A stretch of DNA of 64,000 nucleotides from DATAXI01 sp963756185 (lineage in GTDB: Bacteria; Verrucomicrobiota; Verrucomicrobiia; Chthoniobacterales; Chthoniobacteraceae), in assembly GCA_963756185.1 (NCBI GenBank), contig CAVWMS010000002.1:62001-126000 (forward strand). The letters run 5' to 3'. Made by a program: the position numbers and the translations under genes. The notes beneath the pieces are model-generated. The model saw only the letters and a program-made list of their open reading frames with translations, had not been told where the DNA came from and did no database searches. Position 1 is the stretch's first letter; every line of letters begins with the position of its first letter. Shown piece by piece: positions 1 to 8,264 of the stretch.

Positions 1-731
1 GAGGCCTTCTGCAGGTCGCCCTCTGGCATTTTGGCGATCTCCGCCGCGGCGCCATTGGGGTCGTTCTCGGCCCATGCGCCGAAGATGGCGCTTGCGAACG
101 AGGCAGCCTGCCCAGGCGGGAGGCCTTGGGCAAGAGTCAGGGCCTGTTGGGGATCGGTCGTCGCGATCGTGCTGATCAGACCCCCCATCGCGGCATCCTT
201 CGCGCCAGCGTCCTGCAAGCTGACGGCCCAGGCTTCGGCTGCCTTGGGATCGGCTTCAGCCCAGCCGGCGGCTATTGCGGAGAGAGCCGCGTTGCGGTCG
301 CTTTTGTTCGTGAGGGCCATGGCATACTGCGTGGCGCCCTTGGGATCGATGGCAGCCCATTGGCCGAGCAACTGCGACAGAACCGCGGCTTTGTCCTTGC
401 CGTTGAGTTTTTGCGCCGTTTGCACCGCAGCCTTTATCTGGGCCAGGGTCAGGCCGTCGGCAATGGTCGCCAGCGCGTGCTCGCGCTTGCGCTGCGATGA
501 GCCGAACAGCGCCTCCTGCAGCCGGCTGCCGAAGTCGCCCGACAAGCCGGAATCGACCGGCCGGGAATCCGAAGGCGCCGAATCGCCGCCCGCCCCTGAA
601 GCTGTCGAGCCGGTGGCCGATGCGGCCTGCGAGCGAGGGATCGCGGCTTGGCGCGGCGCCAGCAGTGTGCCTGCGCCAAAGCCCACTGCGAATAACAGGG
701 CGCCTGCCATGATGAGCGACCGTGTTGTCAT
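1..731 (-). CDS. Exported alanine-rich repeat protein, C-terminus beyond the window edge
   Basis: The visible 243 residues begin with a membrane anchor or signal segment (residues 8-23), followed by a Ser/Ala/Gly-rich linker to about residue 65. After that come about four units of 35-38 residues with the pattern W-A-x-x-D-P-x-x-A (for example GQWAAIDPKGA, AGWAEADPKAA and GAWAENDPNGA). This resembles helical-repeat proteins found in Verrucomicrobiota and Planctomycetota, whose function is not known. The start ATG at 729-731 is supported by an upstream AAGAAGG ribosome-binding site with 6-7 nt spacing. The reading frame is open to base 1, so the gene is cut by the window edge. Frames open on the opposite strand of the same segment have no such repeat logic. 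I am confident this is coding but cannot assign a role. Confidence 0.8.
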   Translation of the reverse strand, partial: MTTRSLIMAGALLFAVGFGAGTLLAPRQAAIPRSQAASATGSTASGAGGDSAPSDSRPVDSGLSGDFGSRLQEALFGSSQRKREHALATIADGLTLAQIKAAVQTAQKLNGKDKAAVLSQLLGQWAAIDPKGATQYAMALTNKSDRNAALSAIAAGWAEADPKAAEAWAVSLQDAGAKDAAMGGLISTIATTDPQQALTLAQGLPPGQAASFASAIFGAWAENDPNGAAAEIAKMPEGDLQKA

Positions 732-1076
732 CGGGACCTTCTTCTTTCCGCCTCAAAAGCCTGCGTTCATGCGGCTCCCATTCTATGTCGTCACCATTGC
801 CTTGTGAAGCGAATCTAGAATTGTCCCGAAGGAGACCGAGGAGGCGGTAGGGACCCGTGGCAGACGGCAGACGGGCGAGCAGCCCGAAAGTAGCCGGCGG
901 CGTAAGCCCCCGGGTTGGGAATAACCACACGTCACGCCCCGGGCAGCGGCGGTAGAATTCATCTACGAACTTGCGCGACACCACACCAGTTCCCTCACGG
1001 CAGTGACCGCCCCGTTTATTCTGTGGCTCGCCAAAGTACTGGGCTACCTTCGGGCAGGTCTCTTATTTTTGATCCT
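732..1076. other. Intergenic region between divergent genes, with a short repeat at about 843-886
   Basis: No convincing gene is seen here. The stretch around 843-886 resembles 3877-3920, with about three quarters of positions identical by eye and a shared CGGGCGAGC core, so it is probably a member of a dispersed intergenic repeat family. The promoters for the divergent genes at 731 (minus) and 1077 (plus) should lie here, but I cannot single out reliable -35/-10 boxes. Confidence 0.4.
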
Positions 1077-2180
1077 ATGAAAGCAGTTTATCTGATTTAT
1101 TTTGCCCTTCTTGCCACCAGCGCTTTTTCCCAACCGGCCATGAACACCGAGGTCCAGCCCGATGGCCGTGTCATTTTCCGTTTGAGCGCGACCCAGGCGC
1201 GCGATGTCCAGCTCATCTGTGACGGCCTCCAAACCACTGCCATGCAAAAGAACCCGCAGGGCCTCTGGTCCTTCACCACCAAACCACTCCAGCCCGATTT
1301 CTACGCCTACGCCTTTCTGGTCGATGGAGTGCGGGTGATGGATGCAAGCAACCCGCTCACGAAATACAACCTCTTCGGTTCGGAAAGCGAGGTGCATGTC
1401 CCCGGCCCGGCCTCGCTCCCATGGGAGCTTAACGATGTCCCGCACGGCGTCGTCCACGCCCATGTTTACAGGTCCGCCGCCGCGGGCGATGACCGTTCCT
1501 ATTATGTCTACACCCCGCCCGGTTACGACGCGTCGGACTCGCACAAGACCTATCCCACCCTCTATCTGCTGCACGGTTACAGCGATGACGCCACCGCCTG
1601 GTGGTTTATCGGCCGGGTCAACGTCATCCTGGATAACCTCATTGCGCGCGGCCAGGTCAAACCGATGGTCGTCGTCATGCCCCTGGGTTACGGAACCATG
1701 GATATCGTCAAAGGCGGATGGGCTCACGTTCACGATCCCGATTTGCAGCGGCGCAACCTTGCCGGATTCACCGCATCCCTGCTCAATGAAGTGCTGCCGC
1801 GGGTGGAATCGGCCTACCGCGTTTCCAAAGACCGCACGGCGCGGGCCATCGCCGGCGCTTCCATGGGTGGCGGGGAATCCTTGAAGGTGGGGTTGAACCA
1901 CCTCGACCGGTTCGCATGGATTGGCGCGTTCAGCGCCGGCGACCTAAGCACGGATTTTCCCGCGCAGTTCCCCAATCTCGACGCAAAAGCCGCAAGCAAA
2001 TTGGGCCTCCTCTGGATTTCCTGCGGAACAGACGACCATCTGGTCAAGACTAACCGGGCCCTTGTTCAATGGCTCAAAACCAAGCACGTGCCGTACGATT
2101 GGTCGGAGGTCCCGGGCGCCCACGGCTGGCAGGTCTGGCGCCGCAATCTGGCGGCCTTCGCCCCGCTGCTGTTCCGCTGA
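1077..2180 (+). CDS. Secreted esterase D / enterochelin-esterase-like alpha/beta hydrolase with N-terminal E-set domain
   Basis: A 367-residue protein with a signal peptide (residues 1-18, cleavage near AFS-QP). An immunoglobulin-like E-set/CBM48-type domain covers about residues 25-110 and an esterase D-family alpha/beta hydrolase covers about 125-367. The nucleophile is Ser262 in GASMGG, the likely acid is Asp319 or Asp320 in CGTDD, and the base is His349 in GAHGW; LLHGYSDD matches the oxyanion-hole region. Family members hydrolyse carboxylic esters such as feruloyl or acetyl esters on plant polysaccharides, or related small substrates. The ATG at 1077 was chosen over upstream in-frame codons because the signal peptide starts there. 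It stands alone, divergent from the preceding gene. The family is secure, the substrate unknown. Confidence 0.85.
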   Translation: MKAVYLIYFALLATSAFSQPAMNTEVQPDGRVIFRLSATQARDVQLICDGLQTTAMQKNPQGLWSFTTKPLQPDFYAYAFLVDGVRVMDASNPLTKYNLFGSESEVHVPGPASLPWELNDVPHGVVHAHVYRSAAAGDDRSYYVYTPPGYDASDSHKTYPTLYLLHGYSDDATAWWFIGRVNVILDNLIARGQVKPMVVVMPLGYGTMDIVKGGWAHVHDPDLQRRNLAGFTASLLNEVLPRVESAYRVSKDRTARAIAGASMGGGESLKVGLNHLDRFAWIGAFSAGDLSTDFPAQFPNLDAKAASKLGLLWISCGTDDHLVKTNRALVQWLKTKHVPYDWSEVPGAHGWQVWRRNLAAFAPLLFR

Positions 2181-2183
2181 CGC

Positions 2184-2216
2184 CATCGAAACCTCTGTCG
2201 TCATATTTCTTAAAGG
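2184..2216 (-). pseudogene. Tiny remnant of a TlpA-like gene
   Basis: Read on the minus strand this segment encodes AFKKYDDRGF, matching AYQKYHDRGF in the intact TlpA-like gene 600 bp away (about 31 of 36 bases identical by eye). It has no start, no stop and no thioredoxin active site. It lies directly beside one copy of the 48-bp direct repeat, which also occurs just past the stop of the intact gene. Partial duplication followed by decay is the simplest reading. Confidence 0.55.
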
Positions 2217-2228
2217 CCGCGCCTCATC

Positions 2229-2276
2229 CGCGCGCCAGCGTGTACCTGCACTTACTCCTTAACTTTCACATGAACC
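2229..2276. repeat. 48-bp direct repeat, copy 1
   Basis: Identical over 48 bases to 2502-2549, and the match extends about seven bases further left with one mismatch. It contains the core CCTTAACTTTCACATGAACC. It lies between the TlpA remnant and a palindromic repeat block. Confidence 0.9.
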
Positions 2277-2302
2277 CGCCGTTGCCTCCCGGAATCCACG
2301 GC

Positions 2303-2487
2303 TAAGGCGTCTCAAATTGTAAGTGTAGCCACACTTCTGGAGGGCCAAAGGCCCGGCCTCATAATAGCCTGGGGCAACGCCCCAGGGTAACCCCGCCAAA
2401 TCAGCCAGCCCTGTAGGGGCGATTTATTTTCACATGGCCACAGTTTAATTTAAAACGCTCCAAGGCGTTTCAAATTGAAGTGTAGCC
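2303..2487. repeat. Palindromic intergenic repeat block
   Basis: Contains the perfect hairpin CCTGGGGC-AAC-GCCCCAGG at 2368-2386 and a smaller hairpin GGGCC-AAA-GGCCC near 2342-2354. It is bracketed by two near-copies of AAGGCGT(C/T)TCAAATTG followed by AGTGTAGCC at about 2303 and 2462. Blocks of this style are scattered between genes in Verrucomicrobiota. No coding potential is seen. Confidence 0.6.
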
Positions 2488-2501
2488 GCCGGCTCCTCAC
2501 C

Positions 2502-2549
2502 CGCGCGCCAGCGTGTACCTGCACTTACTCCTTAACTTTCACATGAACC
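2502..2549. repeat. 48-bp direct repeat, copy 2
   Basis: Exact partner of 2229-2276, located 27 bp beyond the stop codon of the TlpA-like gene. It therefore belongs to that gene's 3' flank. Confidence 0.9.
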
Positions 2550-2575
2550 GCCCCTCGACCGCCACGGACCCGCCG

Positions 2576-3631
2576 TTACTCCTCCAGCAGCTTTTCGATA
2601 TCCGCGTCCAGATTGTCGCGCGCTTGCGTCGTGGCGATAACCCCCTCCTTGTTCACAAGCCACATCGTCGGAATCGAGTTAATCCCGAACGACGTGCTGA
2701 TCGCGTTCTGCCACCCTTTCCCGTCAAAGTACTGCGGCCAAGTCATCCCCTTCTCCTGCGTCACCCTCAGCATCTTGTCCCGATCCTGGTCCAGCGAGAT
2801 TCCCACCACCTCGAATCCTCTGTCGTGATATTTCTGGTAGGCCGCCACCACGTTCGGCACCTCTCCCATGCACGGGCCGCACCAAGTCGCCCAAAAATCC
2901 ACAAGCACCACCTTGCCGCGCATCTGGGACAAATCTATCTCCGTCCCATCCACCGCCGTGTATCTCAAATCAAGCGGCTGTTTCATGATATCCCTTAGCT
3001 TGAGCGATGCCGCCGCCTGTGAGGCCACCTGCGCGTTGCCGCTGCTCGTCAGTTGCTCCAGAATCGCGTACGCGCCGTCGGGATCGGTCGCCTGCATTTT
3101 TTTCGCGAAGAAAAGCTTCAAGCTGTCGCCGCGCGGATCGCTGGGATAATCGCTGCTGAACGCGTTAATGTCCTGCTCCAGCTCCGGCGTCGCGGCCTGC
3201 GTGGTGCATTCCACCTGCAGCAACGCGAAGCGGGCGTCCTGCCGCGTGGCCGCCGACGCATCCGGCGCCGAAATAATCTCCTGCGCCACGGACTCGATCG
3301 CCTCGTTCGCCTCTGCCACGGGCTGCCGGTTCATCCGCGAAATCGACCCGGCAGCCTGCGCGGCGATCAGCTTCGCATCCCACCTGCGCGGATCGTCCGG
3401 AAAACGCCCCGCGAAATCCTGCGCCGCCGCCTCGAGCTTTGGCAGATAAGTGGCGTACCCCTCCCCGGTGCCCGGTTTAGGGCCTTTCCTCAATTCGAGA
3501 ATGTACGCCCAATATTCATCGGCGCTCTGGAACTGCGGGTTCTCGCCCGATTGCCCCGCGTCCTGCGCCCGCACGGACGCCTGCGGCAGAACCAGCAGCG
3601 CGGCAGCAAGCAGGAGGAGGATTGTCTTCAT
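2576..3631 (-). CDS. Exported TlpA/ResA-like thioredoxin-fold protein
   Basis: A 351-residue protein with a signal peptide (residues 1-22), a helical region rich in Ala and Gln (about 25-215) and a C-terminal AhpC/TSA-type thioredoxin domain (about 220-345). The redox centre is WCGPC at about residues 250-254, with the cis-proline in SIPT. TlpA/ResA proteins reduce disulfides in the cell envelope, often for cytochrome c maturation. The long N-terminal helical region is typical of the larger thioredoxin-like proteins of Bacteroidota and Verrucomicrobiota. The second ATG at 3631 is preferred over 3637 because GGAGG lies nine bases before it, while it is too close to the first. The gene has no obvious operon partner. 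A remnant of a paralogue lies downstream at 2184-2216. Confidence 0.85.
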   Translation of the reverse strand: MKTILLLLAAALLVLPQASVRAQDAGQSGENPQFQSADEYWAYILELRKGPKPGTGEGYATYLPKLEAAAQDFAGRFPDDPRRWDAKLIAAQAAGSISRMNRQPVAEANEAIESVAQEIISAPDASAATRQDARFALLQVECTTQAATPELEQDINAFSSDYPSDPRGDSLKLFFAKKMQATDPDGAYAILEQLTSSGNAQVASQAAASLKLRDIMKQPLDLRYTAVDGTEIDLSQMRGKVVLVDFWATWCGPCMGEVPNVVAAYQKYHDRGFEVVGISLDQDRDKMLRVTQEKGMTWPQYFDGKGWQNAISTSFGINSIPTMWLVNKEGVIATTQARDNLDADIEKLLEE

Positions 3632-4000
3632 GAGCATGTCCCTCCCGTTGTCAGCTTTAACCGTTCCACGACCCGAAATTTCCAGTCTCGCGAGTCAGAA
3701 CCCCTTTCCAAATGTTCCATGAGACCGCCACCCGCGCCGGCGGGCTGAAAGCCCGTCCTGTTACAGCCCGGGCTGACAGCGAGCAACGCGAGCCGAGGCC
3801 CGGGTCATCGTGCCAAAATGAGACAAGCGCTGTAAGCGCGTCCCCCTAACAAATCATTGCAAGTGCGGTCCGAGTTGGCGGAAGGGAACCGTGGCCGTTG
3901 GTAGGCGGGCGAGCCGGGCGGATATGAAATATCCGGACTGGAGCCGTTTTGGTTCGATCCGCCGCAAATTTGCCGGTGCCAACGGTCCCTCATTCAACAG
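3632..4000. repeat. Intergenic region with palindromic repeats
   Basis: No gene is seen. The segment at about 3738-3850 holds nested inverted repeats (CGGGCTGAAAGCCCG; CCCGGGCTGACAGC with GAGGCCCGGG) and GCGCTGTAAGCGC. The segment 3877-3920 resembles 843-886, and GGATATGAAATATCC (about 3921-3935) is a small hairpin. These look like members of several dispersed repeat families rather than a regulatory region of one gene. Confidence 0.5.
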
Positions 4001-4034
4001 CCCAGCCTCAGTTGCCAAGGCAACTGGGGCTGGG
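4001..4034. repeat. 34-bp near-perfect palindrome
   Basis: Two 16-base arms, CCCAGCCTCAGTTGCC and GGCAACTGGGGCTGGG, are separated by AA and pair everywhere except one G-T position. There is no T-run on either side, so it is not a standard terminator. It sits about 80 bp before the membrane protein gene at 4117. Confidence 0.8.
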
Positions 4035-4116
4035 TTCCCTTGCCCCCAGACGCCAAGCGCCATCGGCGCGAAACCAGTTGCGGCAAATCAAATAGAAGAT
4101 AGTTAAATGAAGTAGA

Positions 4117-4938
4117 ATGGATTGGATTTTCTTAACGATATTTGCCGCTGCGGCCGCTGCCGTCATCCTGCAGCGTCGCGGCGTTCCCGGGATGCAAACG
4201 TTTTCGATTATCGCAGGCCTCGCGTTGATCTACACGCTACCTTGGATTATTTGGGCGACACTCCTCGAATTCGATGTCGTCAACATTCAGGAGTCAGATT
4301 TGCGCCACCATTGGAATATCTGGGGCTTTGTACTCACCCATCAGATCTTCCACTTCCAGGGTTGGAATCCAGGGCGCGATTATAGCGCGCTGTTTTGGAT
4401 CGAATCGTTTGTTACTTTTGGCCCACCGTCGGTTCTGATCATAGCTCTCCTAATTGGCATCAGAAATAGGCGTCCTCAGGTCAATCGTCGGCTGGCATAT
4501 TTCGCAGTGATTGCGGGGATCGTCCAGTTTGCCATAATGTCGTTCTTCAGTTGGTGGGGTGACTTAGGTGGAGATGGGAATTCGCCTCACCCTTCGCGAA
4601 TCATTCGTCTCGGTTGGCAGCCAAATCCCGAAACCGCAGTGAGGCTTGCGCTTTCCCGCACCGCGGCAGCGCTCATTGACGACCCACGTCTGCAGCTTAT
4701 CGAAGTCCGCTGGACCGATTCCTTTCTCTTCGGTTTTCCTTCGGAAGACCAAGGTTCCCTTGTTTATGACCGGGTTGGCTCGGAACTCATGGAAGTTAAT
4801 GCAGGAGAGCAGAAGGGGAATGACCCTGACGAGGACTGGAAACCGGTTGATGAAAATGTCATTCAAGCTCTTGCTCAACGGGGATTCTTTGACGAAAAAC
4901 TTTTGCAGGATTCAGGATGTCAATCAACTCTGCCATGA
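4117..4938 (+). CDS. Hypothetical four-helix membrane protein
   Basis: A 273-residue protein of unknown function. Hydrophobic segments lie at about residues 3-19, 28-50, 97-117 and 126-147. A soluble C-terminal domain of about 120 residues, rich in acidic residues, follows (ends ...QSTLP). G+C is lower than in neighbouring genes, which together with the repeats upstream and the orphan genes downstream suggests acquired DNA. No clear Shine-Dalgarno precedes the ATG at 4117. I do not recognise a family. Confidence 0.65.
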   Translation: MDWIFLTIFAAAAAAVILQRRGVPGMQTFSIIAGLALIYTLPWIIWATLLEFDVVNIQESDLRHHWNIWGFVLTHQIFHFQGWNPGRDYSALFWIESFVTFGPPSVLIIALLIGIRNRRPQVNRRLAYFAVIAGIVQFAIMSFFSWWGDLGGDGNSPHPSRIIRLGWQPNPETAVRLALSRTAAALIDDPRLQLIEVRWTDSFLFGFPSEDQGSLVYDRVGSELMEVNAGEQKGNDPDEDWKPVDENVIQALAQRGFFDEKLLQDSGCQSTLP

Positions 4939-5344
4939 ATGATAATCGACGCTTTTAGTGAAGAGAGGCGGTGTTGAGGTTTCTGTCTGACATCTTCTCC
5001 AAGGAGAATGCCATAGAAACATACTCAAGCTGCCCCGACTACCCATTCCTCCATCGCTTTGGCTTCAGCCGCTGGCGTGAACTGCTAAATCTCCGTGATT
5101 TTGGCCCCTTGAATTGATGCGCTTCGCATTTCTCTGCGCGCCCTATGCAAGACACGATCCAAACTATTACCGAGGAGTTTTTTCTCTCTCAACCACCAGA
5201 CCGCGCATTCTATTCCGGATGGCATTGAAAACCTTGGCGAATCCCTGAACGTAATTCCAATGGAATTGACAAGGACGCACAAAGGTGTCAAACGGGTGCC
5301 CCATCAGTAAATCTTCCAATCGACCTCCGTGTGCTTCTTCATTG
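4939..5344. other. Low-GC intergenic stretch without a confident gene
   Basis: About 400 bases of relatively A+T-rich sequence between two convergent orphan genes. A 60-70 codon frame is open on the minus strand (5167-5385, overlapping the end of the next gene), but it has no ribosome-binding site and no recognisable features. I see no repeat or terminator of note. Confidence 0.4.
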
Positions 5345-6697
5345 CTAGAAAGATTGTTCTTTCGGCAACTGCTCGACAAGTGCAAGAGCGTCAGGCTCTA
5401 GTTCACCATGATTCACAAGCGTGGTGGCTACCGTCAGAGGCGACACGTCAAAATAGGCTGCCGCTTCCGAAATGTCATCATCGTTCGGCTGTCTGGTTTG
5501 CATCTTTTCAACTAAGGCATCGTACGGACAAAGGAACTCTTGGGCAAAAGCACGTTGGACTTTCTGCCGGAACGTCTTGGCTTGCGTGGCCGGGATCAAC
5601 TTTTCTTGGTAATGAGAATATAGGTGATCTCCGAGCAACCGGCTAACCGCGAAGCGCCGGGTTGTCGCGGGGCGCCGATCGAGATAAATGTCAAGGGCAT
5701 TTCCATCCTCTACTCTGAAGCCAATCGGCATTTGCGTGGGGGCGATTGTCTTTTCTGTAAAGATATCGGGACTTGAGTCTAATAGCCCCGCAAGTTTTTT
5801 CTTTGAGATTGGCTTTCTACCCAGTCCCCAACTCTCCCGCGCGCGACGGGCGAGTTCGGCTCCGCGCTTCCAGGGCATGCCTGAATTTGCTTCAGGTGCC
5901 GGCATCAGATTAGCCTTAGGTAAGACAACGCGATACCCACCTGCTTTCGGTTTATTCCCCAAAGGGGCTAGCTTCAGAATAGCATTCAGTGTCTCGCCAA
6001 CAGAATGACGCGCTCCTGACGCCACCTCTTCAATTGCGCTCCTTCCCAATTTCTGAGGATCATTAAGCAGAGAAACAAAGAGCTCTTCCGGCGCCTCTCC
6101 GGCTTCAAAGCCGGCCATCGCTTCGAGCTTGCGGAATCGAGATACGTCGGGGTCACGCCGCTCCTCAGAGATTTCGGACCACAATGCCAGCAGGTCTTGA
6201 TCCTTTACCTTGCATGATAGCAGCCGGGACAGCACCGCCTCCATGAACTCATCTACTTTCCGCTCAAAATCGTCCGCCGAGATGCGCGCTTGTACACTGT
6301 TGATATAGCGTATCGGCTCAAAGGATGAATTCCTATTCCCAGGCAGTGTTGTAACATCGACGAAGACTCCATCGCTCGCGAACGTGGCGTCTGGCCAGAT
6401 GTATCCTCCTCCGGCCGTAGCGATAGTGTGGGCTATCCTCCAATCTAGGTCCCTTTTGGCCGGTTCAGGCTCCCATCTTAAGCGCCACCAGTTTGCCGCC
6501 AGCCAGGTTGCTAGACGGTAGGCGCAACCACGCATCCGATCACGCACTGTCTTCGCGCCCAGGTCGTCCAGCCTTGTTAGAAACTCGTCCCCAGCCGCCA
6601 GCCCGATCTCGGCAAAAAACACCCGGTCAATCTCGCTGCCGGTCTGTCGCGTGAGCCAGTCAAATTCAATCCGCAGGGCTTCAATCTTCATGCGCAT
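5345..6697 (-). CDS. Hypothetical protein with degenerate ImmA/IrrE-like C-terminal region
   Basis: A 450-residue protein. The N-terminal 230 residues are mostly helical and unfamiliar. The last 130 residues (RFAVSRLLGDHLYSH, then AQEFLCPYDAL, then ISEAAAYFDVSPLTVATTLVN) follow the order seen in ImmA/IrrE peptidases: RFTLAHELGH, then A..FAAELLMP, then LA..F.VS...V..RL. The zinc-binding HExxH is replaced by RLLGDH, so if the relationship is real the protein is probably not a peptidase. ImmA-type proteins usually act with DNA-binding or toxin partners. The start overlaps the end of the 6681-7109 gene by 17 bases, so the two are translationally coupled. Base composition is lower in G+C than in the housekeeping genes. 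Confidence 0.6.
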   Translation of the reverse strand: MRMKIEALRIEFDWLTRQTGSEIDRVFFAEIGLAAGDEFLTRLDDLGAKTVRDRMRGCAYRLATWLAANWWRLRWEPEPAKRDLDWRIAHTIATAGGGYIWPDATFASDGVFVDVTTLPGNRNSSFEPIRYINSVQARISADDFERKVDEFMEAVLSRLLSCKVKDQDLLALWSEISEERRDPDVSRFRKLEAMAGFEAGEAPEELFVSLLNDPQKLGRSAIEEVASGARHSVGETLNAILKLAPLGNKPKAGGYRVVLPKANLMPAPEANSGMPWKRGAELARRARESWGLGRKPISKKKLAGLLDSSPDIFTEKTIAPTQMPIGFRVEDGNALDIYLDRRPATTRRFAVSRLLGDHLYSHYQEKLIPATQAKTFRQKVQRAFAQEFLCPYDALVEKMQTRQPNDDDISEAAAYFDVSPLTVATTLVNHGELEPDALALVEQLPKEQSF

Positions 6698-7109
6698 TCC
6701 ACTGCTCGATCACCTTCGGGCGAAACCAATCGTTGGTGGGCATCGGGTACCCGTGGTAGGTCCCGTTGCCGGGATTCTCCAGTTGCGCCTCTAGCGCAAT
6801 GCCATCGTCCGTCACGGCCCAGACGTTCTGTGGGAATCCGCTGCGCACCTGCACGCTCACCAACCCGCGCCGAATTCCCTCTCGCAGGTACCTAAGAGCC
6901 TCAGCGCGGCTGAATATGCCCGCTCCATCGCACAGCGTCTTGTCCGGGCGTGGATTCGACGGGGGAGTGAGATCGAAATCTCCCGGATTCCTTTTGTGCT
7001 CGGAATTCCCACCATAGTTCACCTCATGGCGCCAACGCGTGAGGTTCTCGGCACCGGGGTCAACGGCAATCAAGCGCTTCGGGCTGAAGGTCTTTCTTTT
7101 GCCAAACAT
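6681..7109 (-). CDS. Hypothetical protein coupled to the ImmA-like gene
   Basis: A 142-residue protein if it starts at the ATG at 7109; an in-frame TTG at 7211 would give 176 residues, and neither has a good ribosome-binding site. Its C-terminal half (ALRYLREGIRRGLVS, then NVWAVTDDGIALEAQLEN, then GTYHGYPMPTNDWF) reads as a compact alpha/beta domain. The pattern G-T-Y-H-G-Y-P looks conserved, but I cannot name the family. Its stop lies inside the start region of the ImmA-like gene, so the two form a tight two-gene unit, an arrangement common in toxin-antitoxin or defence modules. That role is inference only. Confidence 0.6.
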   Translation of the reverse strand: MFGKRKTFSPKRLIAVDPGAENLTRWRHEVNYGGNSEHKRNPGDFDLTPPSNPRPDKTLCDGAGIFSRAEALRYLREGIRRGLVSVQVRSGFPQNVWAVTDDGIALEAQLENPGNGTYHGYPMPTNDWFRPKVIEQWNAHED

Positions 7110-7456
7110 TTCAGTGGAAACGCAATCTAAGCCATCCCGAGTGCTTTTGAAATCTCTTTCATCAGTCCAAACTCTGACGGGCGCCCCTTTGGGACGCCGC
7201 CAGTGGCACAATCGAAGTCGTGATCCTCGCTCCCGGCGTGACCATCAAGAATCGGCTGTGCGGGCTCCGGGTTACCGCGGGATCAATCCCGACAGCCGGA
7301 CCAACACAACCATCTTGTAATCCGCGACTTACAAAGCTCGGCCAAGCCAGCCAGGGAAGCGCTCTTCCGAATCGGAATGCGATTTGCGCATATCCCTTAC
7401 GCGAATTGCACCGCCTGACTCGATCACCACCATATCGCGCGGCCCAATCAAGCAAA
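7110..7456. other. Upstream region of the orphan pair, no gene seen
   Basis: This stretch should hold the promoter of the 7109-5345 gene pair. It contains an alternative in-frame start (TTG at 7211) but no recognisable coding sequence, RNA or repeat. Confidence 0.35.
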
Positions 7457-7638
7457 CCCCTCACAACTTCAATTCCCCATCCGCGATCCGTTGCAGTGTC
7501 CCGATCAGCAACCCGTGCTCCTGGCTTAGCACGCGCGCGGACAGACTCTCGACCGTGTCGCCTTCCAGCACCGGCACTTCCTTTTGCGAAAGGATGCAGC
7601 CGTGGCCCTATTCCTCGTCCATCGGGTGAATGGTCGCC
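7457..7638 (-). pseudogene. Duplicated, broken 3' fragment of purN
   Basis: Roughly 90% identical by eye to 8276-8458, the last third of the intact purN 800 bp away. Translated on the minus strand it reads DEE-stop-GHGCILSQKEVPVLEGD..., so the Tyr of DEEYDHG has become a TAG codon. The final residues QGISV are also lost to an earlier stop. There is no start, formyl-binding region or N-terminal half. It is a relic of a duplication that also brackets the small gene at 7909-8142. Confidence 0.9.
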
Positions 7639-7908
7639 GTTTTGGTCACCGTTTGCTTGCGTTGCATTCCCGAATTCCCCTTAATTATGGTGTGACCGTT
7701 CACGACTCACGATCTGTTTTTCTGGGCAGGATCGGCCCCGAGCCTTCCTGCCATGCATTGGCCGCGATCGGTCCTGAGGGCGAGCGCCCGGAGTTCTCTC
7801 AGCTTTTCAACGGCGATGTGACTGCCGGCCCAAACGTCTGGTCGCTGATGCGCGCCGCGCGCAAGAAGTAGGATTACAAACGAAAACACTCAACCGTCTC
7901 TCAATATT
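7639..7908. other. Unassigned spacer between the purN fragment and a small gene
   Basis: A plus-strand frame is open to 7871 and ends ...FSQLFNGDVTAGPNVWSLMR..., which could be the tail of a decayed gene. There is no start or family match that I can support, and no promoter stands out. Confidence 0.25.
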
Positions 7909-8142
7909 ATGCCCAACGGAACTACACCCACCTATGGCAAAGACATCAAACCGCTGTTTCGCGAGAAGGATCAAAAGGCCATGCTGAAAGCCTTTGATCT
8001 TTGGTCCTACGATGACGTAAAGGCAAACGCCAGGCCGATCTATGACGAAGTCGCAACTGGCCACATGCCTTGCGACGGGCCGTGGCCGCAGTCAAGCATC
8101 GACATGTTCAAAGCCTGGATGGATGGCGGAATGCCCGAGTGA
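7909..8142 (+). CDS. Small conserved hypothetical protein (77 aa)
   Basis: A 77-residue, soluble, slightly acidic protein. Its layout is YGKDIKPLFREKDQ...FDLWSYDDVK...IYDEVATGHMPCDGPWP...MFKAWMDGGMPE. I recognise the pattern (Y-G-x-D-I-x-P-L-F followed by M-P-C-D-G and a closing W-x-x-x-G-M-P) from short proteins and domains in diverse bacteria. It resembles the heme-lacking c-type-cytochrome-like domains of planctomycetes, but there is no CxxCH. No Shine-Dalgarno is visible before the ATG. It lies between the purN fragment and the intact purN, on the opposite strand. Function unknown. Confidence 0.7.
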   Translation: MPNGTTPTYGKDIKPLFREKDQKAMLKAFDLWSYDDVKANARPIYDEVATGHMPCDGPWPQSSIDMFKAWMDGGMPE

Positions 8143-8264
8143 TTCCGGGACCCGCGGTTTTGGTCTTTGGAGGATTGAATCTCTTCCGGCCATGACCCCG
8201 CTTCGCCGCCCACGCACTCGTGGTTCGCGATTTATCTGCCGGACTCGCGGCAGCGGGCGGCGAT

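Noticed and set aside
31..807. Long plus-strand frame at the left edge
   Set aside because: It is the complement of the minus-strand repeat protein (1-731), whose W-A-x-x-D-P repeats and signal segment are clearly real.
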